Of a stretch of 64,000 bases of DNA, positions 7,904 to 18,029 are shown in pieces. Position numbers and translations under genes: made by a program. Each line of letters begins with the position of its first letter. Position 1 is the stretch's first letter. Source of the DNA: Arenibacter catalasegens (GTDB lineage Bacteria > Bacteroidota > Bacteroidia > Flavobacteriales > Flavobacteriaceae). The stretch covers positions 62,001 through 126,000 of the forward strand of contig NZ_PHQQ01000002.1 in the NCBI RefSeq assembly GCF_002909235.1, given 5' to 3'. Under the pieces are notes generated by a model, which saw only the letters and a program-made list of their open reading frames with translations, searched no databases and was not told the origin of the DNA.

Positions 7904-8683
7904 TCAACTAATTGATTGTATAATTACCGAAAAAATCCTATCCAACTTATTCATATTTTGAAATCCGGTATGCAATTGTTCCTGACTTACTGAATAGGGA
8001 TAAAAGGAAATAGGTTCTATGCAGAGCATATTTGGAACCTCTGTCCACAACATAAAATTACCAAAACCTTCTGTTTTTATTCTAAGTTCCCCAACATCCG
8101 ATAAGGTAATGGAATTACATTCCAATATTGGTAGCGCCCTACTTCCTGCATCAAGGACCTGCTGCAAAGAAATTGTTTTATCAATGGTTTTTATCGAAAC
8201 ATTTTCAGAATGTAACTTAAAGGCTGGATGATACCCCAACATAAAAGGCATTCCTTCCTCACCTCTGATCTTAAATTGAATTTTCAGGCCATTTTCGAAG
8301 ATTTCGAAGGACTTTTGGAATTGGAAACTATATGGCCATGATAAATACTCTTCCGTGGATTTAGAAGGATATTTAGAATTTTTTATAAGAGTGCCCGAAA
8401 CATATTCTTTTTTAAAAATTACGTTTGTTTTGGTTTCAGAAACAAGTACATATTCCATATCCCGCAATAGGCCATGTTGATCCTGCACAGCGATTCCTTT
8501 TGGGGTAGCAACCTTATATTTTGCATCACTCGTGGGGCCTATAACTGGAAACATTTCGGTATCGGAGTTTCGCCAACCTGCACTACCCTTTTGGTGAATG
8601 TACTCGTGCCCACCAATTTCATAACCTATCAATTCACCAGCGTCGATTCTTACTTTTTGACTATGTAGTTCCAAATTCACCAT
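7904..8683 (-). CDS. Aldose 1-epimerase family protein
   Basis: A 259-residue cytoplasmic protein of the galactose mutarotase/YihR-like superfamily. Visible landmarks are GYEIGGHEYIHQ near the N-terminus, a Trp/Phe-rich beta-sandwich, MLGYHPAFKL (the His of the catalytic core) near residue 155, and LWTEVPNMLCIEPISFYP near the C-terminus with the conserved acidic residue. It interconverts alpha and beta anomers of a sugar; the sugar cannot be read from the sequence. It ends 10 bp from the start of the Crp/Fnr gene on the same strand. Confidence 0.85.
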   Translation of the reverse strand: MVNLELHSQKVRIDAGELIGYEIGGHEYIHQKGSAGWRNSDTEMFPVIGPTSDAKYKVATPKGIAVQDQHGLLRDMEYVLVSETKTNVIFKKEYVSGTLIKNSKYPSKSTEEYLSWPYSFQFQKSFEIFENGLKIQFKIRGEEGMPFMLGYHPAFKLHSENVSIKTIDKTISLQQVLDAGSRALPILECNSITLSDVGELRIKTEGFGNFMLWTEVPNMLCIEPISFYPYSVSQEQLHTGFQNMNKLDRIFSVIIQSIS

Positions 8684-8754
8684 GTACTTTCACTTTTTAT
8701 TTGAAATTCACCAATTTGCGGTCTTTGTATCACCAATAAAATTGTTCAATAGTG

Positions 8755-9996
8755 CTACTCGAATTGTATGGCTTTTACCGGAGAAATTTTAGTGATAATA
8801 TAGGACGGTACAAGCAACATCAATAAGCATAAAACCAACACACCAAGATTAAGGAACAATACCGTTAAAACATCAATGTGCACAGGAATATAATCTATAT
8901 AATATTCCTTTGGGTTTGGAAACTTAAACATACGGAATTTATACTGCAACCCGATGATACCCAATCCTATAATATTCCCCAACAACAATCCAACACCTAT
9001 TAAATAAGTAGCATTATATAAAAATATCTTACGTATACTCCAATTAGATGACCCCAAAGCTTTTAAAATCCCTATCATCTGGGTCCGTTCCAAAATTAAA
9101 ACTAGAAGTGCGGTAATCATGTTGATACCTCCTACTATAATCATAATCCCTATAATCAGTGCTATATTAAAATCGAACAGACCCAGCCACTCAAAAATCC
9201 TATAATACTTGTCCTTTATGGTCTGTGTATCTAGATCGGACAAAGTTTTTCCATAAATTTCTTTGGCTTTATTGTCTATTTCATCAAAATTATCGACAAA
9301 TATTTCAAAGCTCCCCACTTCATTATCCGCCCATTTATTCATATGCTGAATATGCCGCAGGTCTATAAAAATATAGGAGCCATCAAGCTCTTCAAAACCA
9401 CTATCGTAGATACCTGTTATCGTAAACTTCCTTTGATTCGGCATTTTGGATTCATCATCTTCTTTAAAGAAAATCGCAACGAACGAATCCCCCGTTTTCA
9501 GTTTTAGTCGGTTGGCCAAAACCCTGGATATCATGGTTTCATCATTGACCTCTTCCATAAAATTGGGCAGGGCCCCATCCACCAAAAACTCTTGAAAAAC
9601 TTCCCAATTATAATCTGCCCCAACACCTTTGGCTATAATACCTTCAAAAGTCTCTTCCGTCCTTATTATTCCCGCCTTAGTGGCTACTGCCTGAATATGT
9701 TGTATACCACTGACCGATTTGAATTCCGGATAAAAATCTTGATCAAGGGAAACGGGCACCATAGACACATCTGAAGTATTATTGTCATAGTTCTCGATCT
9801 GGATATGACCATTAAAAGCCGCTATTTTTTCGCGTATCTTATGTTTTAATCCAACTCCTGTAGCTATGGCCACCAACATCATGATTACACCCAATGAAAT
9901 TGCTGCAATAGCTATTTTTATTATTGGTGCAGATATACTAATTTTATGCTCCTTACCTATAACAAGGCGCTTGGCAATAAAAAATTCTAAATTCAA
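8755..9996 (-). CDS. ABC transporter permease, FtsX/LolC-LolE type
   Basis: A 413-residue membrane protein with the MacB/FtsX topology. One helix lies near the N-terminus (about 25-50, IKIAIAAISLGVIMMLVAIA), then a large periplasmic domain to about 270, then three C-terminal helices (IALIIGIMIIVGG, FLYNATYLIGVGLLLG, VLFLNLGVLVLCLLMLLV) and the closing motif SPVKAIQFE. Such permeases extract or move lipoproteins or lipids with a separate ATPase, which is not encoded nearby. The start is TTG at 9996; related proteins begin the same way (MNxEFFIAKR), and no in-frame ATG exists just upstream. A TATTTTTG box at 10020-10027 supports this start. Confidence 0.85.
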   Translation of the reverse strand: MNLEFFIAKRLVIGKEHKISISAPIIKIAIAAISLGVIMMLVAIATGVGLKHKIREKIAAFNGHIQIENYDNNTSDVSMVPVSLDQDFYPEFKSVSGIQHIQAVATKAGIIRTEETFEGIIAKGVGADYNWEVFQEFLVDGALPNFMEEVNDETMISRVLANRLKLKTGDSFVAIFFKEDDESKMPNQRKFTITGIYDSGFEELDGSYIFIDLRHIQHMNKWADNEVGSFEIFVDNFDEIDNKAKEIYGKTLSDLDTQTIKDKYYRIFEWLGLFDFNIALIIGIMIIVGGINMITALLVLILERTQMIGILKALGSSNWSIRKIFLYNATYLIGVGLLLGNIIGLGIIGLQYKFRMFKFPNPKEYYIDYIPVHIDVLTVLFLNLGVLVLCLLMLLVPSYIITKISPVKAIQFE

Positions 9997-9999
9997 TTT

Positions 10000-11247
10000 A
10001 TGGTAGTTTTTTCCGTTTTCAAAAATACAGTTTTATTATTGTTTTTTACACTTTCTTCTTGTGGAAACCCCACCAAAGCCCATAATAAGGAACTTAATCC
10101 CACAGTTGTACAAGATACCCTTGCAACTGATTTGCCCATAGTGGTTGCCGCCAACAGAACCGAAACTTATCTACCTATACTCCGAGGAAAGAAGGTCGGC
10201 ATTGTAGCCAATCAGACCAGTGTTATCTTTAAGGATACCGAACCCTTTTCTTTTACCCATATTGTGGATTCGCTTTTGGCACGGAACATAGATATTAAAC
10301 AAGTATTTGCACCAGAACATGGGTTTCGGGGTGAAGCCGATGCTGGAGAAAAGGTAAGCGACGGCAAGGACGAAAAAACCGGACTATCCATAATTTCTTT
10401 GTATGGAAAAAACCGTAAGCCCTCCAAAGAACAATTAAAAGATCTTGATATTGTTTTATTCGATATTCAGGATGTAGGGGTGCGATTTTACACCTATATA
10501 GCTACCATGCAATTGGTCATGGAGGCATGTGCCGAAAACAATATTCCAATAATTGTCTTGGATAGACCAAATCCAAATGGTCATTATGTGGATGGTCCTA
10601 CCATGGAAACCGAGCATAGAGGGTTCTTGGGAATGACCAATATCCCATTGGTTTATGGGATGACCATTGGGGAATATGCCAATATGATCAATCAAGAAGG
10701 CTGGTTGAAAAATAAAGTTGTAGCAGACCTAACCGTTATACCCATGGAGAACTACGATCATCACAAAGATTATATATTACCTATTAGACCATCTCCCAAC
10801 CTCCCAAACAATACCTCAATTTATCTTTATCCAAGTTTGGGATTGTTTGAAGGCACCAATGTTAATGCAGGTCGTGGAACGGAATTTCAATTTCAGCGTT
10901 ATGGCGCTCCCTTTATGGACAGTACCCAGTACGATTTTAAATATACTCCCGTCCCAAATTTTGGGTCTAAGGACCCTAAACACAACGGAAAAATTTGTTA
11001 CGGCAAGAACCTGTCACAAACTCCCATAATGAATACTGTGGATTTGGATTATATATTGGATGCTTATGGGAATACCAAAGATAAGAGCCTATTTTTCAAC
11101 ACCAGTGGCTTTACCAAACATGCGGGGACTTCAAGCTTACAAAAGCAGATAGAAGCCGGACTTTCCCAAAAAGAAATTAAGAAAACTTGGCAAAACGACA
11201 TCAATCGTTTCAAAGAAATAAGGGCTAAATACCTAATTTACAATTGA
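10000..11247 (+). CDS. namZ: Exo-beta-N-acetylmuramidase NamZ (DUF1343) lipoprotein
   Basis: A 415-residue exported lipoprotein (signal ending TLSSC). The DUF1343 fold is complete: GKKVGIVANQTS at the N-terminal part, APEHGFRGEADAGEKV, VLFDIQDVGVRFYTYI, LDRPNPNGHYVDGP, and GRGTEFQFQRYGAPFM. Characterised NamZ enzymes release MurNAc from the non-reducing end of peptidoglycan fragments, so a role in cell-wall recycling is likely. Its ATG is only 3 bp from the divergent start codon of the FtsX-type permease. Its 3' end overlaps the convergent fatty acid hydroxylase gene by 10 bp, and a terminator hairpin follows directly. Confidence 0.88.
   Translation: MVVFSVFKNTVLLLFFTLSSCGNPTKAHNKELNPTVVQDTLATDLPIVVAANRTETYLPILRGKKVGIVANQTSVIFKDTEPFSFTHIVDSLLARNIDIKQVFAPEHGFRGEADAGEKVSDGKDEKTGLSIISLYGKNRKPSKEQLKDLDIVLFDIQDVGVRFYTYIATMQLVMEACAENNIPIIVLDRPNPNGHYVDGPTMETEHRGFLGMTNIPLVYGMTIGEYANMINQEGWLKNKVVADLTVIPMENYDHHKDYILPIRPSPNLPNNTSIYLYPSLGLFEGTNVNAGRGTEFQFQRYGAPFMDSTQYDFKYTPVPNFGSKDPKHNGKICYGKNLSQTPIMNTVDLDYILDAYGNTKDKSLFFNTSGFTKHAGTSSLQKQIEAGLSQKEIKKTWQNDINRFKEIRAKYLIYN
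10020..10027 (-). promoter_or_regulatory. -7 box for the FtsX-type permease, inside namZ
   Basis: The minus strand reads TATTTTTG, a perfect TAnnTTTG match within the first codons of the divergent namZ gene. It gives a leader of about 20 nt to the TTG start at 9996. Confidence 0.4.
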
Positions 11248-12089
11248 CCTGTGGATTTCAAATCCACTTTTTCTGGAGCTTTATAACGTTTAAATGGAAT
11301 TTTCAATAAAGCCCGTATATCCGAATTCTCCTTTTCATTGGGATAGGTATCCACGCCGTATACAATATGATCGTTGGGCAACTTCAAAAAAGTACCAAAG
11401 AGACGATCCCATATAGAAAAGATGTTACCGTAATTACTATCGGTGTATGGCAATTTATAGTGATGATGCACTTTGTGCATATCCGGTGAGACAATTATCC
11501 AACTCAACCTATCATCCACCTTTTTTGGAAGTGAAATATTGGCATGGTTAAATTGCGACAAAACAACCGAAAGTGCCTGATATATCATTATTACGGCCAC
11601 GGGCGCTCCAACCACCAAGGTCCCAAAGCAGGTAAATGCAAAGCGAACCACGCTCTCCCCTGGGTGGTGCCTATTCGCCGTAGTAGTATCTACCTCATGA
11701 TCGGTATGATGAATTAGATGAAAGCCCCATAGCACTTTAACCTTGTGCTCTACCCAATGGGCCAACCATGCACTCAATAAATCCAACAACATTACCCCCA
11801 TCAATACCTTTAGCCAAATCGGCATAATGGGTAACCAGTTGAGCACCCCAAAATTATTGGCCATGGTCCAATCACTAGTTTTTAAGAGTAAAAAAGCCAA
11901 TGGGAAATTTACAAGGATGGTAGTAAGAGTGAAAAAGATATTAATGCCGGCATGTCTTATCTTGCTATATTTTAACTGAAACAAGGGGATAATATATTCC
12001 AATATCCAAAAAAAGGCAATTCCTGATACCAATATGATACTTCGGTGTGCGGGAGGAATAGTTTCAAAATATGTATAAATGGATTCCAT
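11238..12089 (-). CDS. Sterol desaturase/fatty acid hydroxylase superfamily protein
   Basis: A 283-residue polytopic membrane protein with 4-5 helices and the di-iron histidine motifs of the superfamily: HWVEHKVKVLWGFHLIHHTDHEVDTTT around residues 110-140, split over HxxxH and HxxHH boxes, and PDMHKVHHHYKLPYTDSNYGN near 205-220. It is a membrane-bound hydroxylase or desaturase acting on a lipid; the substrate cannot be told. Convergent with namZ, with tail overlap of 10 bp. Confidence 0.85.
   Translation of the reverse strand: MESIYTYFETIPPAHRSIILVSGIAFFWILEYIIPLFQLKYSKIRHAGINIFFTLTTILVNFPLAFLLLKTSDWTMANNFGVLNWLPIMPIWLKVLMGVMLLDLLSAWLAHWVEHKVKVLWGFHLIHHTDHEVDTTTANRHHPGESVVRFAFTCFGTLVVGAPVAVIMIYQALSVVLSQFNHANISLPKKVDDRLSWIIVSPDMHKVHHHYKLPYTDSNYGNIFSIWDRLFGTFLKLPNDHIVYGVDTYPNEKENSDIRALLKIPFKRYKAPEKVDLKSTGQL
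11251..11272 (+). terminator. Intrinsic terminator after namZ
   Basis: GTGGATTT and AAATCCAC form an 8-bp stem around a single-base centre, followed by TTTTT. It begins 3 bp after the namZ stop and lies inside the 3' coding end of the convergent gene. Confidence 0.55.
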
Positions 12090-12184
12090 TTTTTAAATTT
12101 ATAAAATAGTTACCTGACATTAGATGCAAAAAAATGATTTGGATGATTTCGAATTACTGTTATTAAAAATACTATAAAACCCAA

Positions 12185-12682
12185 TTACTTAAGATGTATT
12201 ATTTTTTTCATTTCTTCTACAATATTATATGCCGCAGGGCAAATAGCCACATTTTTTAGGGTGAGATTACTTATTTGCTGAAACTTCTTCCTATCGGTGT
12301 GAGGGAATTCACGACAGGCCTTGGGTCTAACATCATATATGGAACAGTAATTATCTGCATCCAAAAAAGTACAGGGAACCCCTTGCAACACGTAATCATT
12401 ATCCTCATCCAATCTCAAAAATTGATCAATAAATTTTTGGGGCTTCATCCTGAAATGTTTGGCAATACGCTCCACGTCCGCATTGGTAAACAAGGGACCG
12501 GTAGTCTTACAGCAATTGGCACAGTTTAAACAATTGGTCTTTTTAAATTCAGTGTCATGCAGGTCTTGCATAATATAATCCAAATCCTTTGGTGGTTTTT
12601 TCTTTAATTTACCAAAGAATTTTTTGTTCTCATTATGCTTCTCTTGTGCAAGTTTGGGAAGATGCTTAATTACTTCATGCAT
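12185..12682 (-). CDS. YkgJ-family cysteine-cluster protein
   Basis: A 165-residue cytoplasmic protein. The diagnostic Cys pattern is CLNCANCCKTTGP near residue 53-61, then CTFLDADNYCSIYDVRPKAC near 105-124, and a last Cys at AICPAAYN. This matches the UPF0153/YkgJ (CxCxxCC) zinc- or iron-chelating family, whose molecular role is unsettled. Upstream and divergent lies a methyltransferase gene, 63 bp away. Confidence 0.85.
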   Translation of the reverse strand: MHEVIKHLPKLAQEKHNENKKFFGKLKKKPPKDLDYIMQDLHDTEFKKTNCLNCANCCKTTGPLFTNADVERIAKHFRMKPQKFIDQFLRLDEDNDYVLQGVPCTFLDADNYCSIYDVRPKACREFPHTDRKKFQQISNLTLKNVAICPAAYNIVEEMKKIIHLK

Positions 12683-12745
12683 TATGGAATAAACTTTTAA
12701 AAGTTGGTTAAAAGTCTCACATTTGCATGTAAATTACAAATTTAA

Positions 12746-13459
12746 ATGAATAAGGACATTCTAGGAAAGGCACTATTGGAGTATCAATCAGGGAATTACA
12801 CCGAAGATATCAAGACCTATTCTTCCTTGGACGAAGAGGACATTATCCCTATCCCCTACTTATTCAGGGACTTTAAAAAAATGCCGCCTTTAGAACAAGA
12901 AGCCTTGAAGCTTTGCAAAGGCAGTGTCCTAGATATTGGCTGTGGTGCAGGTAGCCATAGTCTTTATTTACAAAAAAAAGGCTTTCCCGTTACGGCCTTG
13001 GACTATTCTGCCGGAGCCATAGAAACCTGTAGGCAACGTGGAGTAGAGCACACCGTTCTATCCGGTATCCATGATTTTGACGGTCAAAAATTTGACACCC
13101 TACTAATGCTTATGAACGGAATAGGTATTGTGGGGAAGTTAAAAAACATCGACTCCTTTTTTACCCATTTAAAATCGCTTTTAAAACCTCAAGGTCAAAT
13201 ACTCTTGGATTCCAGCGATATTATTTATATGTATGATGAAGATGAGGATGGCGGATACTGGATTCCCGAGGACCAAAATTATTATGGAGAGGTGACCTTC
13301 GAAATGGAATATAAAGGAGATAAAAGCGAACCTCTAGATTGGTTGTATTTGGATTACAACACCTTACAACGTGCGGCAAACGCCAATAACTTGGCTTGTG
13401 AACTTGTAAGCAAAGGAAAACATTACGACTATCTAGCTAAACTTACACAAATAAGGTAA
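12746..13459 (+). CDS. Class I SAM-dependent methyltransferase
   Basis: A 237-residue cytoplasmic protein. Motif I is VLDIGCGAGSHSLYL (about residues 62-76), followed by an acidic residue ending the second strand (ALDYSAGAI), then TLLMLMNGIGIVGK and GQILLDSSDIIYMY for later motifs. The fold is a complete Rossmann-type methyltransferase; no substrate-specific motif is recognised. It is divergent from the YkgJ gene and precedes a metalloprotease-like lipoprotein gene by 61 bp. Confidence 0.85.
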   Translation: MNKDILGKALLEYQSGNYTEDIKTYSSLDEEDIIPIPYLFRDFKKMPPLEQEALKLCKGSVLDIGCGAGSHSLYLQKKGFPVTALDYSAGAIETCRQRGVEHTVLSGIHDFDGQKFDTLLMLMNGIGIVGKLKNIDSFFTHLKSLLKPQGQILLDSSDIIYMYDEDEDGGYWIPEDQNYYGEVTFEMEYKGDKSEPLDWLYLDYNTLQRAANANNLACELVSKGKHYDYLAKLTQIR

Positions 13460-13520
13460 TACCTATGGAAATTTGTCGTTATCTTTAAAGTAACATGCCC
13501 TTATTCCAAATTTATTAAAA

Positions 13521-14300
13521 ATGAAGAAGTTATCCATTTTACTTTTCTTGACCTTTGCACTTATTCTAGGCTGTTCTAAAGACTCTAATGAAAGCGAAAC
13601 CCTAAAGGTAGACAAGACAGCAAATTTAAAAAGTCCGGGCGATTCTGCCAATGACCTACTTTCTGACTCCAAATTTAAAAATTTAGTAATCGAAATTGGT
13701 TATGTAACCAATTTTGGCCCTACAGAGACGGCTATCTCGAATTTTGTGGACCTTTTGAACGAACGAGCCCACAAAGATAATATTAGCATTATTTATAAGG
13801 AATTGGATTCCCCAGAAAAGGATAGTCTTTCCATTGAAGAAATTTCCGATTTGGAAAAAGAAAATAGAACTATTTTCAATAACGGAGACACCTTAGGGCT
13901 TTACATTTATTTTACCGATGCACCTTCCGATGATGACAAGCCAGAAGAAGATTTGGTAACCCTTGGGGCTGTTTACAGAAATACGTCCATGGTTATTTAT
14001 GAAGCCACTATTAGAAAATTGGCCGCTCGGAGTACCCTAATTAATAATTCTACAGTTGAATCTGCCACTTTAAACCATGAAGCAGGCCACCTATTTGGCT
14101 TAGTAGAATTAGGAACCCCTTCCGTAAACGAGCATCAGGATACCGAGGCTAAAAGCCACTGTAATGTGCAAAATTGCCTAATGCGCGCAGAACTCCAATT
14201 TGGTTGGGGAATGGCTAAAATGTTGACTTCTAAAAATGGCGCAATTCCAAGTTTTGGTGTGGAATGTATTCTAGATCTACAAGCAAATGGCGGAAAATAG
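13521..14300 (+). CDS. Putative zinc metalloprotease lipoprotein (HExxH)
   Basis: A 259-residue lipoprotein (signal ending LILGC). The zinc motif is NHEAGHLFGL (about residues 188-197), an HExxHxxGL of the gluzincin/metzincin-like type. A later paired Cys segment, KSHCNVQNCLMR, has the look of the CxxxxCxM loop following the active site in archaemetzincin- or pappalysin-like peptidases. The N-terminal half is acidic and poor in recognised domains. A surface or periplasmic peptidase is likely; the substrate is unknown. Confidence 0.75.
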   Translation: MKKLSILLFLTFALILGCSKDSNESETLKVDKTANLKSPGDSANDLLSDSKFKNLVIEIGYVTNFGPTETAISNFVDLLNERAHKDNISIIYKELDSPEKDSLSIEEISDLEKENRTIFNNGDTLGLYIYFTDAPSDDDKPEEDLVTLGAVYRNTSMVIYEATIRKLAARSTLINNSTVESATLNHEAGHLFGLVELGTPSVNEHQDTEAKSHCNVQNCLMRAELQFGWGMAKMLTSKNGAIPSFGVECILDLQANGGK

Positions 14301-14508
14301 CACTAAAACCAATTGCCCAATACAAGTAATTCCCAACTCTAGACATTCCGGATAAGAGCAACAATAGAAACAAAGGATCCCATGTTAACGGATTTAAATT
14401 CTTAGAATTATACCGTCGAATTCATTTACACTTACACACACGTCAAATTCTAGTTTCTTAAATAATAATCCCTAATTTTACAATTAAATAGACATAGAAT
14501 CCATTTTT

Positions 14509-14889
14509 ATGAAAAAGATAATCACCACAAATAATGCCCCTGCCCCAATAGGACCATACAATCAGGCGGTTCTGACAGGTAACACTTTATACATTTCCGG
14601 ACAAATTCCATTAGACCCTAAAACAGGAGAATTAGTATCAGGGGATATCAAAAAGGAAACGGAGCAATCCATGCAAAATTTAAAAGCCATTCTTACCGAG
14701 GCAGGAATGACTTTTGAAAATGTTGTTAAATCGTCAATTTTTGTCAAGGACATGCACCAGTTTGCACAAATAAACGAAGTATATGGTGCTTATTTTGATG
14801 CGGACACTGCTCCAGCAAGGGAAACTGTTGAAGTAGCAAATCTGCCCAAGTTTGTAAACGTGGAAATATCTATGATTGCTGTTAAATAG
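14509..14889 (+). CDS. ridA: RidA family deaminase (enamine/imine deaminase)
   Basis: 126 residues, the usual length of RidA. Landmarks are APAPIGPYNQAV at the N-terminus, LYISGQIPLDPKTGEL, the conserved VVKSSIFVKDM, and APARETVEVANLPKFVNVEI, which holds the arginine and glutamate of the trimer active site. RidA hydrolyses reactive 2-aminoacrylate made by PLP enzymes. The last codons overlap the convergent kinase gene by 8 bp. Confidence 0.93.
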   Translation: MKKIITTNNAPAPIGPYNQAVLTGNTLYISGQIPLDPKTGELVSGDIKKETEQSMQNLKAILTEAGMTFENVVKSSIFVKDMHQFAQINEVYGAYFDADTAPARETVEVANLPKFVNVEISMIAVK

Positions 14890-15733
14890 AGGCTTTGTGA
14901 AAATCAACAAGACCTTCAATTGGTCTTTGCCTAATAACACCCAATACTAAATCATTTCTCTCAATAACGGTTGCTAGTTCTTCACGCAAGTAATAGGCAA
15001 TACTGCCCACAAAACTTACTGGAACTTTTGTAGCCAATTCAAACTGCATGATATAGTTATTAATAAACTGCTGAAAGCCTTTGTCAATAACCCCCCTGCA
15101 ATAAGGATGATTTTTATTTTCCACAATAAATCTAGCAAAAGTGGCAAGATACGTATTGGGGTTAGGTTGTTTGTATAAATTTTCCTTGATTACGTCGGCA
15201 TCCAAATTATATTCCTTGGCGAATTTGGTAGCCAAATCTTGCGGCATTTTGTTAAAATAGTAGTCCCGTATCAATTTTCTTCCAAAGAAATTACCACTAC
15301 CATCATCCATCGGAATATAGCCCAATGAGGTGACCTTTTGATGTAACTGCTCACCATCATAATAGCTACAGTTGGAGCCTGTACCTAAAATACAAACTAT
15401 TCCATGTTGCCCTAATTTTGTAGTTGCAAATATTGCAGCATAGGTGTCTTCCTTGACTTCTGCTTTTGCTTTAGGAAAAAAATCATTAAATATCTCTGTT
15501 AAAAAATTTTTCATCCTATCTGTACCACAACCGGCCCCATAGAAAAATAACTGAGTTACATTCTCCCTGTTCTTGGAAAGTTCAAAATTATTGGCCAAAC
15601 GGTCTTCGATTACAGGACGGGTCAATACTTCTGGACTTAATCCTAAAGTTTGGGTCATGAACAACTGGTTTCCCTTCTCATCCAGGGCAATCCAATCCGA
15701 TTTTGTTGCGCCACTATCTACAATCAATATCAT
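14882..15733 (-). CDS. BadF/BadG-type N-acetylglucosamine kinase-like protein
   Basis: A 283-residue sugar kinase of the actin-like ATPase fold. The phosphate-1 motif is ILIVDSGATKSDW at the N-terminus, followed by GIVCILGTGSNCSYYDG (about 112-128, phosphate-2 motif) and GYIPMDDGSGNFFGRKLI. These match the eukaryotic-like GlcNAc kinase/BadF family that is common in Bacteroidota. Together with NamZ and NagB in the window it would feed amino sugars from wall or chitin turnover into glycolysis; this link is inferred. A terminator hairpin separates it from gap upstream. Confidence 0.82.
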   Translation of the reverse strand: MILIVDSGATKSDWIALDEKGNQLFMTQTLGLSPEVLTRPVIEDRLANNFELSKNRENVTQLFFYGAGCGTDRMKNFLTEIFNDFFPKAKAEVKEDTYAAIFATTKLGQHGIVCILGTGSNCSYYDGEQLHQKVTSLGYIPMDDGSGNFFGRKLIRDYYFNKMPQDLATKFAKEYNLDADVIKENLYKQPNPNTYLATFARFIVENKNHPYCRGVIDKGFQQFINNYIMQFELATKVPVSFVGSIAYYLREELATVIERNDLVLGVIRQRPIEGLVDFHKASI

Positions 15734-15747
15734 ATAACAAGTTTATT

Positions 15748-15794
15748 AAAAAATAATCCTGAAAATAAGCAAAATATTGCTCACTTTCAGGATT
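15748..15794 (-). terminator. Intrinsic terminator downstream of gap
   Basis: AATCCTGAAA and TTTCAGGATT form a 10-bp outer stem, with an inner GCAA/TTGC stem in the loop. On the minus strand the hairpin is followed by A and six T residues. It lies between gap and the kinase gene, so it should uncouple them. Confidence 0.7.
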
Positions 15795-15816
15795 CATTAA
15801 ATTAATACCAATAAGA

Positions 15817-16836
<1,020 letters not shown>

Positions 16837-16842
16837 TTAAAA

Positions 16843-17829
16843 TTATGTTGTCATGATATCAGAAACCCTCATTAGCTCCCTATCAATTTTTGTATGTCCT
16901 TTTATTGCTTTACTGATCGGTGTAAGTGTAATGGTATTATCTTGAATACCCACCATTAGGTTGGTTTTCCCTTCCAACAATGCCTCTACCGCCTTAACAC
17001 CCATTCTACTGGCCAAAACACGATCAAAACATGATGGTGCACCCCCTCGTTGCATATGTCCTAATACAGAAACACGAACATCATATATAGGAAGATGCTC
17101 TTCCACATATTCTTTAAGTTCAAAAACATTTTTACCTGTTTTATCCCCTTCCGCAACCACTACAATACTAGAGGATTTCCCGGATTGTTTACTGCGCTTT
17201 AAAGATTCCAATAATCTTTCAAGACCAAGGTTTTCCTCTGGAATCAAAATCTCTTCTGCCCCTGCACCAACACCAGCATTTAGGGCTATATGACCAACAT
17301 CCCTTCCCATAACCTCTACAAAGAAAAGTCTGTTATGTGAACTGGCCGTATCCCTAATTTTATCTATACATTCAACAGCTGTATTTAAAGCTGTATCAAA
17401 ACCCAAGGTATAAGTGGTCCCAAAAATATCATTATCAATGGTACCAGGAATTCCAATAATTGGAAAATTAAACTCTTTATTAAAGGTCAATGCTCCTGTA
17501 AAGCTACCATCTCCACCAATAACTACAAAGGCATCTATACCTGCAGCAATTAGTTGGTCATAGGCTATTTGGCGACCCTCTTTGGTCCTAAATGGCATAC
17601 AACGGGCCGACTTAAGGATGGTTCCTCCTTTATTAATTATATTATTTACGCTACGCGCGTCCATTACTTTGAAATCACCTTCCATCATGCCCTCATATCC
17701 TCTATAGATACCAACACATTCTACTTTTAAATAAGCACAAGTACGCACGACTGCCCTAATAGCAGCGTTCATTCCCGGTGAGTCTCCTCCTGATGTAAAT
17801 ACACCAATCTTTTTTATTGCTGAAGCCAT
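16843..17829 (-). CDS. pfkA: ATP-dependent 6-phosphofructokinase
   Basis: 328 residues from the ATG at 17829. A longer TTG-initiated frame to 17856 exists but would overlap the -7 box at 17854-17861. Motifs: IGVFTSGGDSPGMNAAIR (ATP phosphate loop), GTIDNDIFGTTYTLGFDTA with the catalytic Asp, FVEVMGRDVGHIALN and the effector-site region GHMQRGGAPSCFDR. It phosphorylates fructose 6-phosphate at the committed glycolytic step. Operon with gap. Confidence 0.96.
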   Translation of the reverse strand: MASAIKKIGVFTSGGDSPGMNAAIRAVVRTCAYLKVECVGIYRGYEGMMEGDFKVMDARSVNNIINKGGTILKSARCMPFRTKEGRQIAYDQLIAAGIDAFVVIGGDGSFTGALTFNKEFNFPIIGIPGTIDNDIFGTTYTLGFDTALNTAVECIDKIRDTASSHNRLFFVEVMGRDVGHIALNAGVGAGAEEILIPEENLGLERLLESLKRSKQSGKSSSIVVVAEGDKTGKNVFELKEYVEEHLPIYDVRVSVLGHMQRGGAPSCFDRVLASRMGVKAVEALLEGKTNLMVGIQDNTITLTPISKAIKGHTKIDRELMRVSDIMTT

Positions 17830-17853
17830 AAAAATTTTAAAAGGCAAAACTAG

Positions 17854-17861
17854 CAAACTTA
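17854..17861 (-). promoter_or_regulatory. -7 box of the pfkA-gap promoter
   Basis: The minus strand reads TAAGTTTG, a perfect TAnnTTTG. The implied leader to the ATG at 17829 is about 22 nt, which supports that start over the upstream TTG. Confidence 0.5.
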
Positions 17862-18005
17862 TTCCAATAAATACGAGAGTTTGGCTTTAATTTGACAATA
17901 GTGGAGCACTAAAACGTTTGCGTTGAATATTTTCTTGGGAATTGTTAAATTCATAATCAATTCTTAGCAAAAAGTGATTTTTTCCAAATTACCGAAAACG
18001 ACTAA

Positions 18006-18029
18006 AAATAGCCCTAAAAGCAGCTATTT
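18006..18029 (-). terminator. Candidate terminator at the end of tamB
   Basis: AAATAGC and GCTATTT form a 7-bp stem that includes the tamB stop codon, followed on the minus strand by a short T-run. The stem is A/T-rich and weak. Confidence 0.4.
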
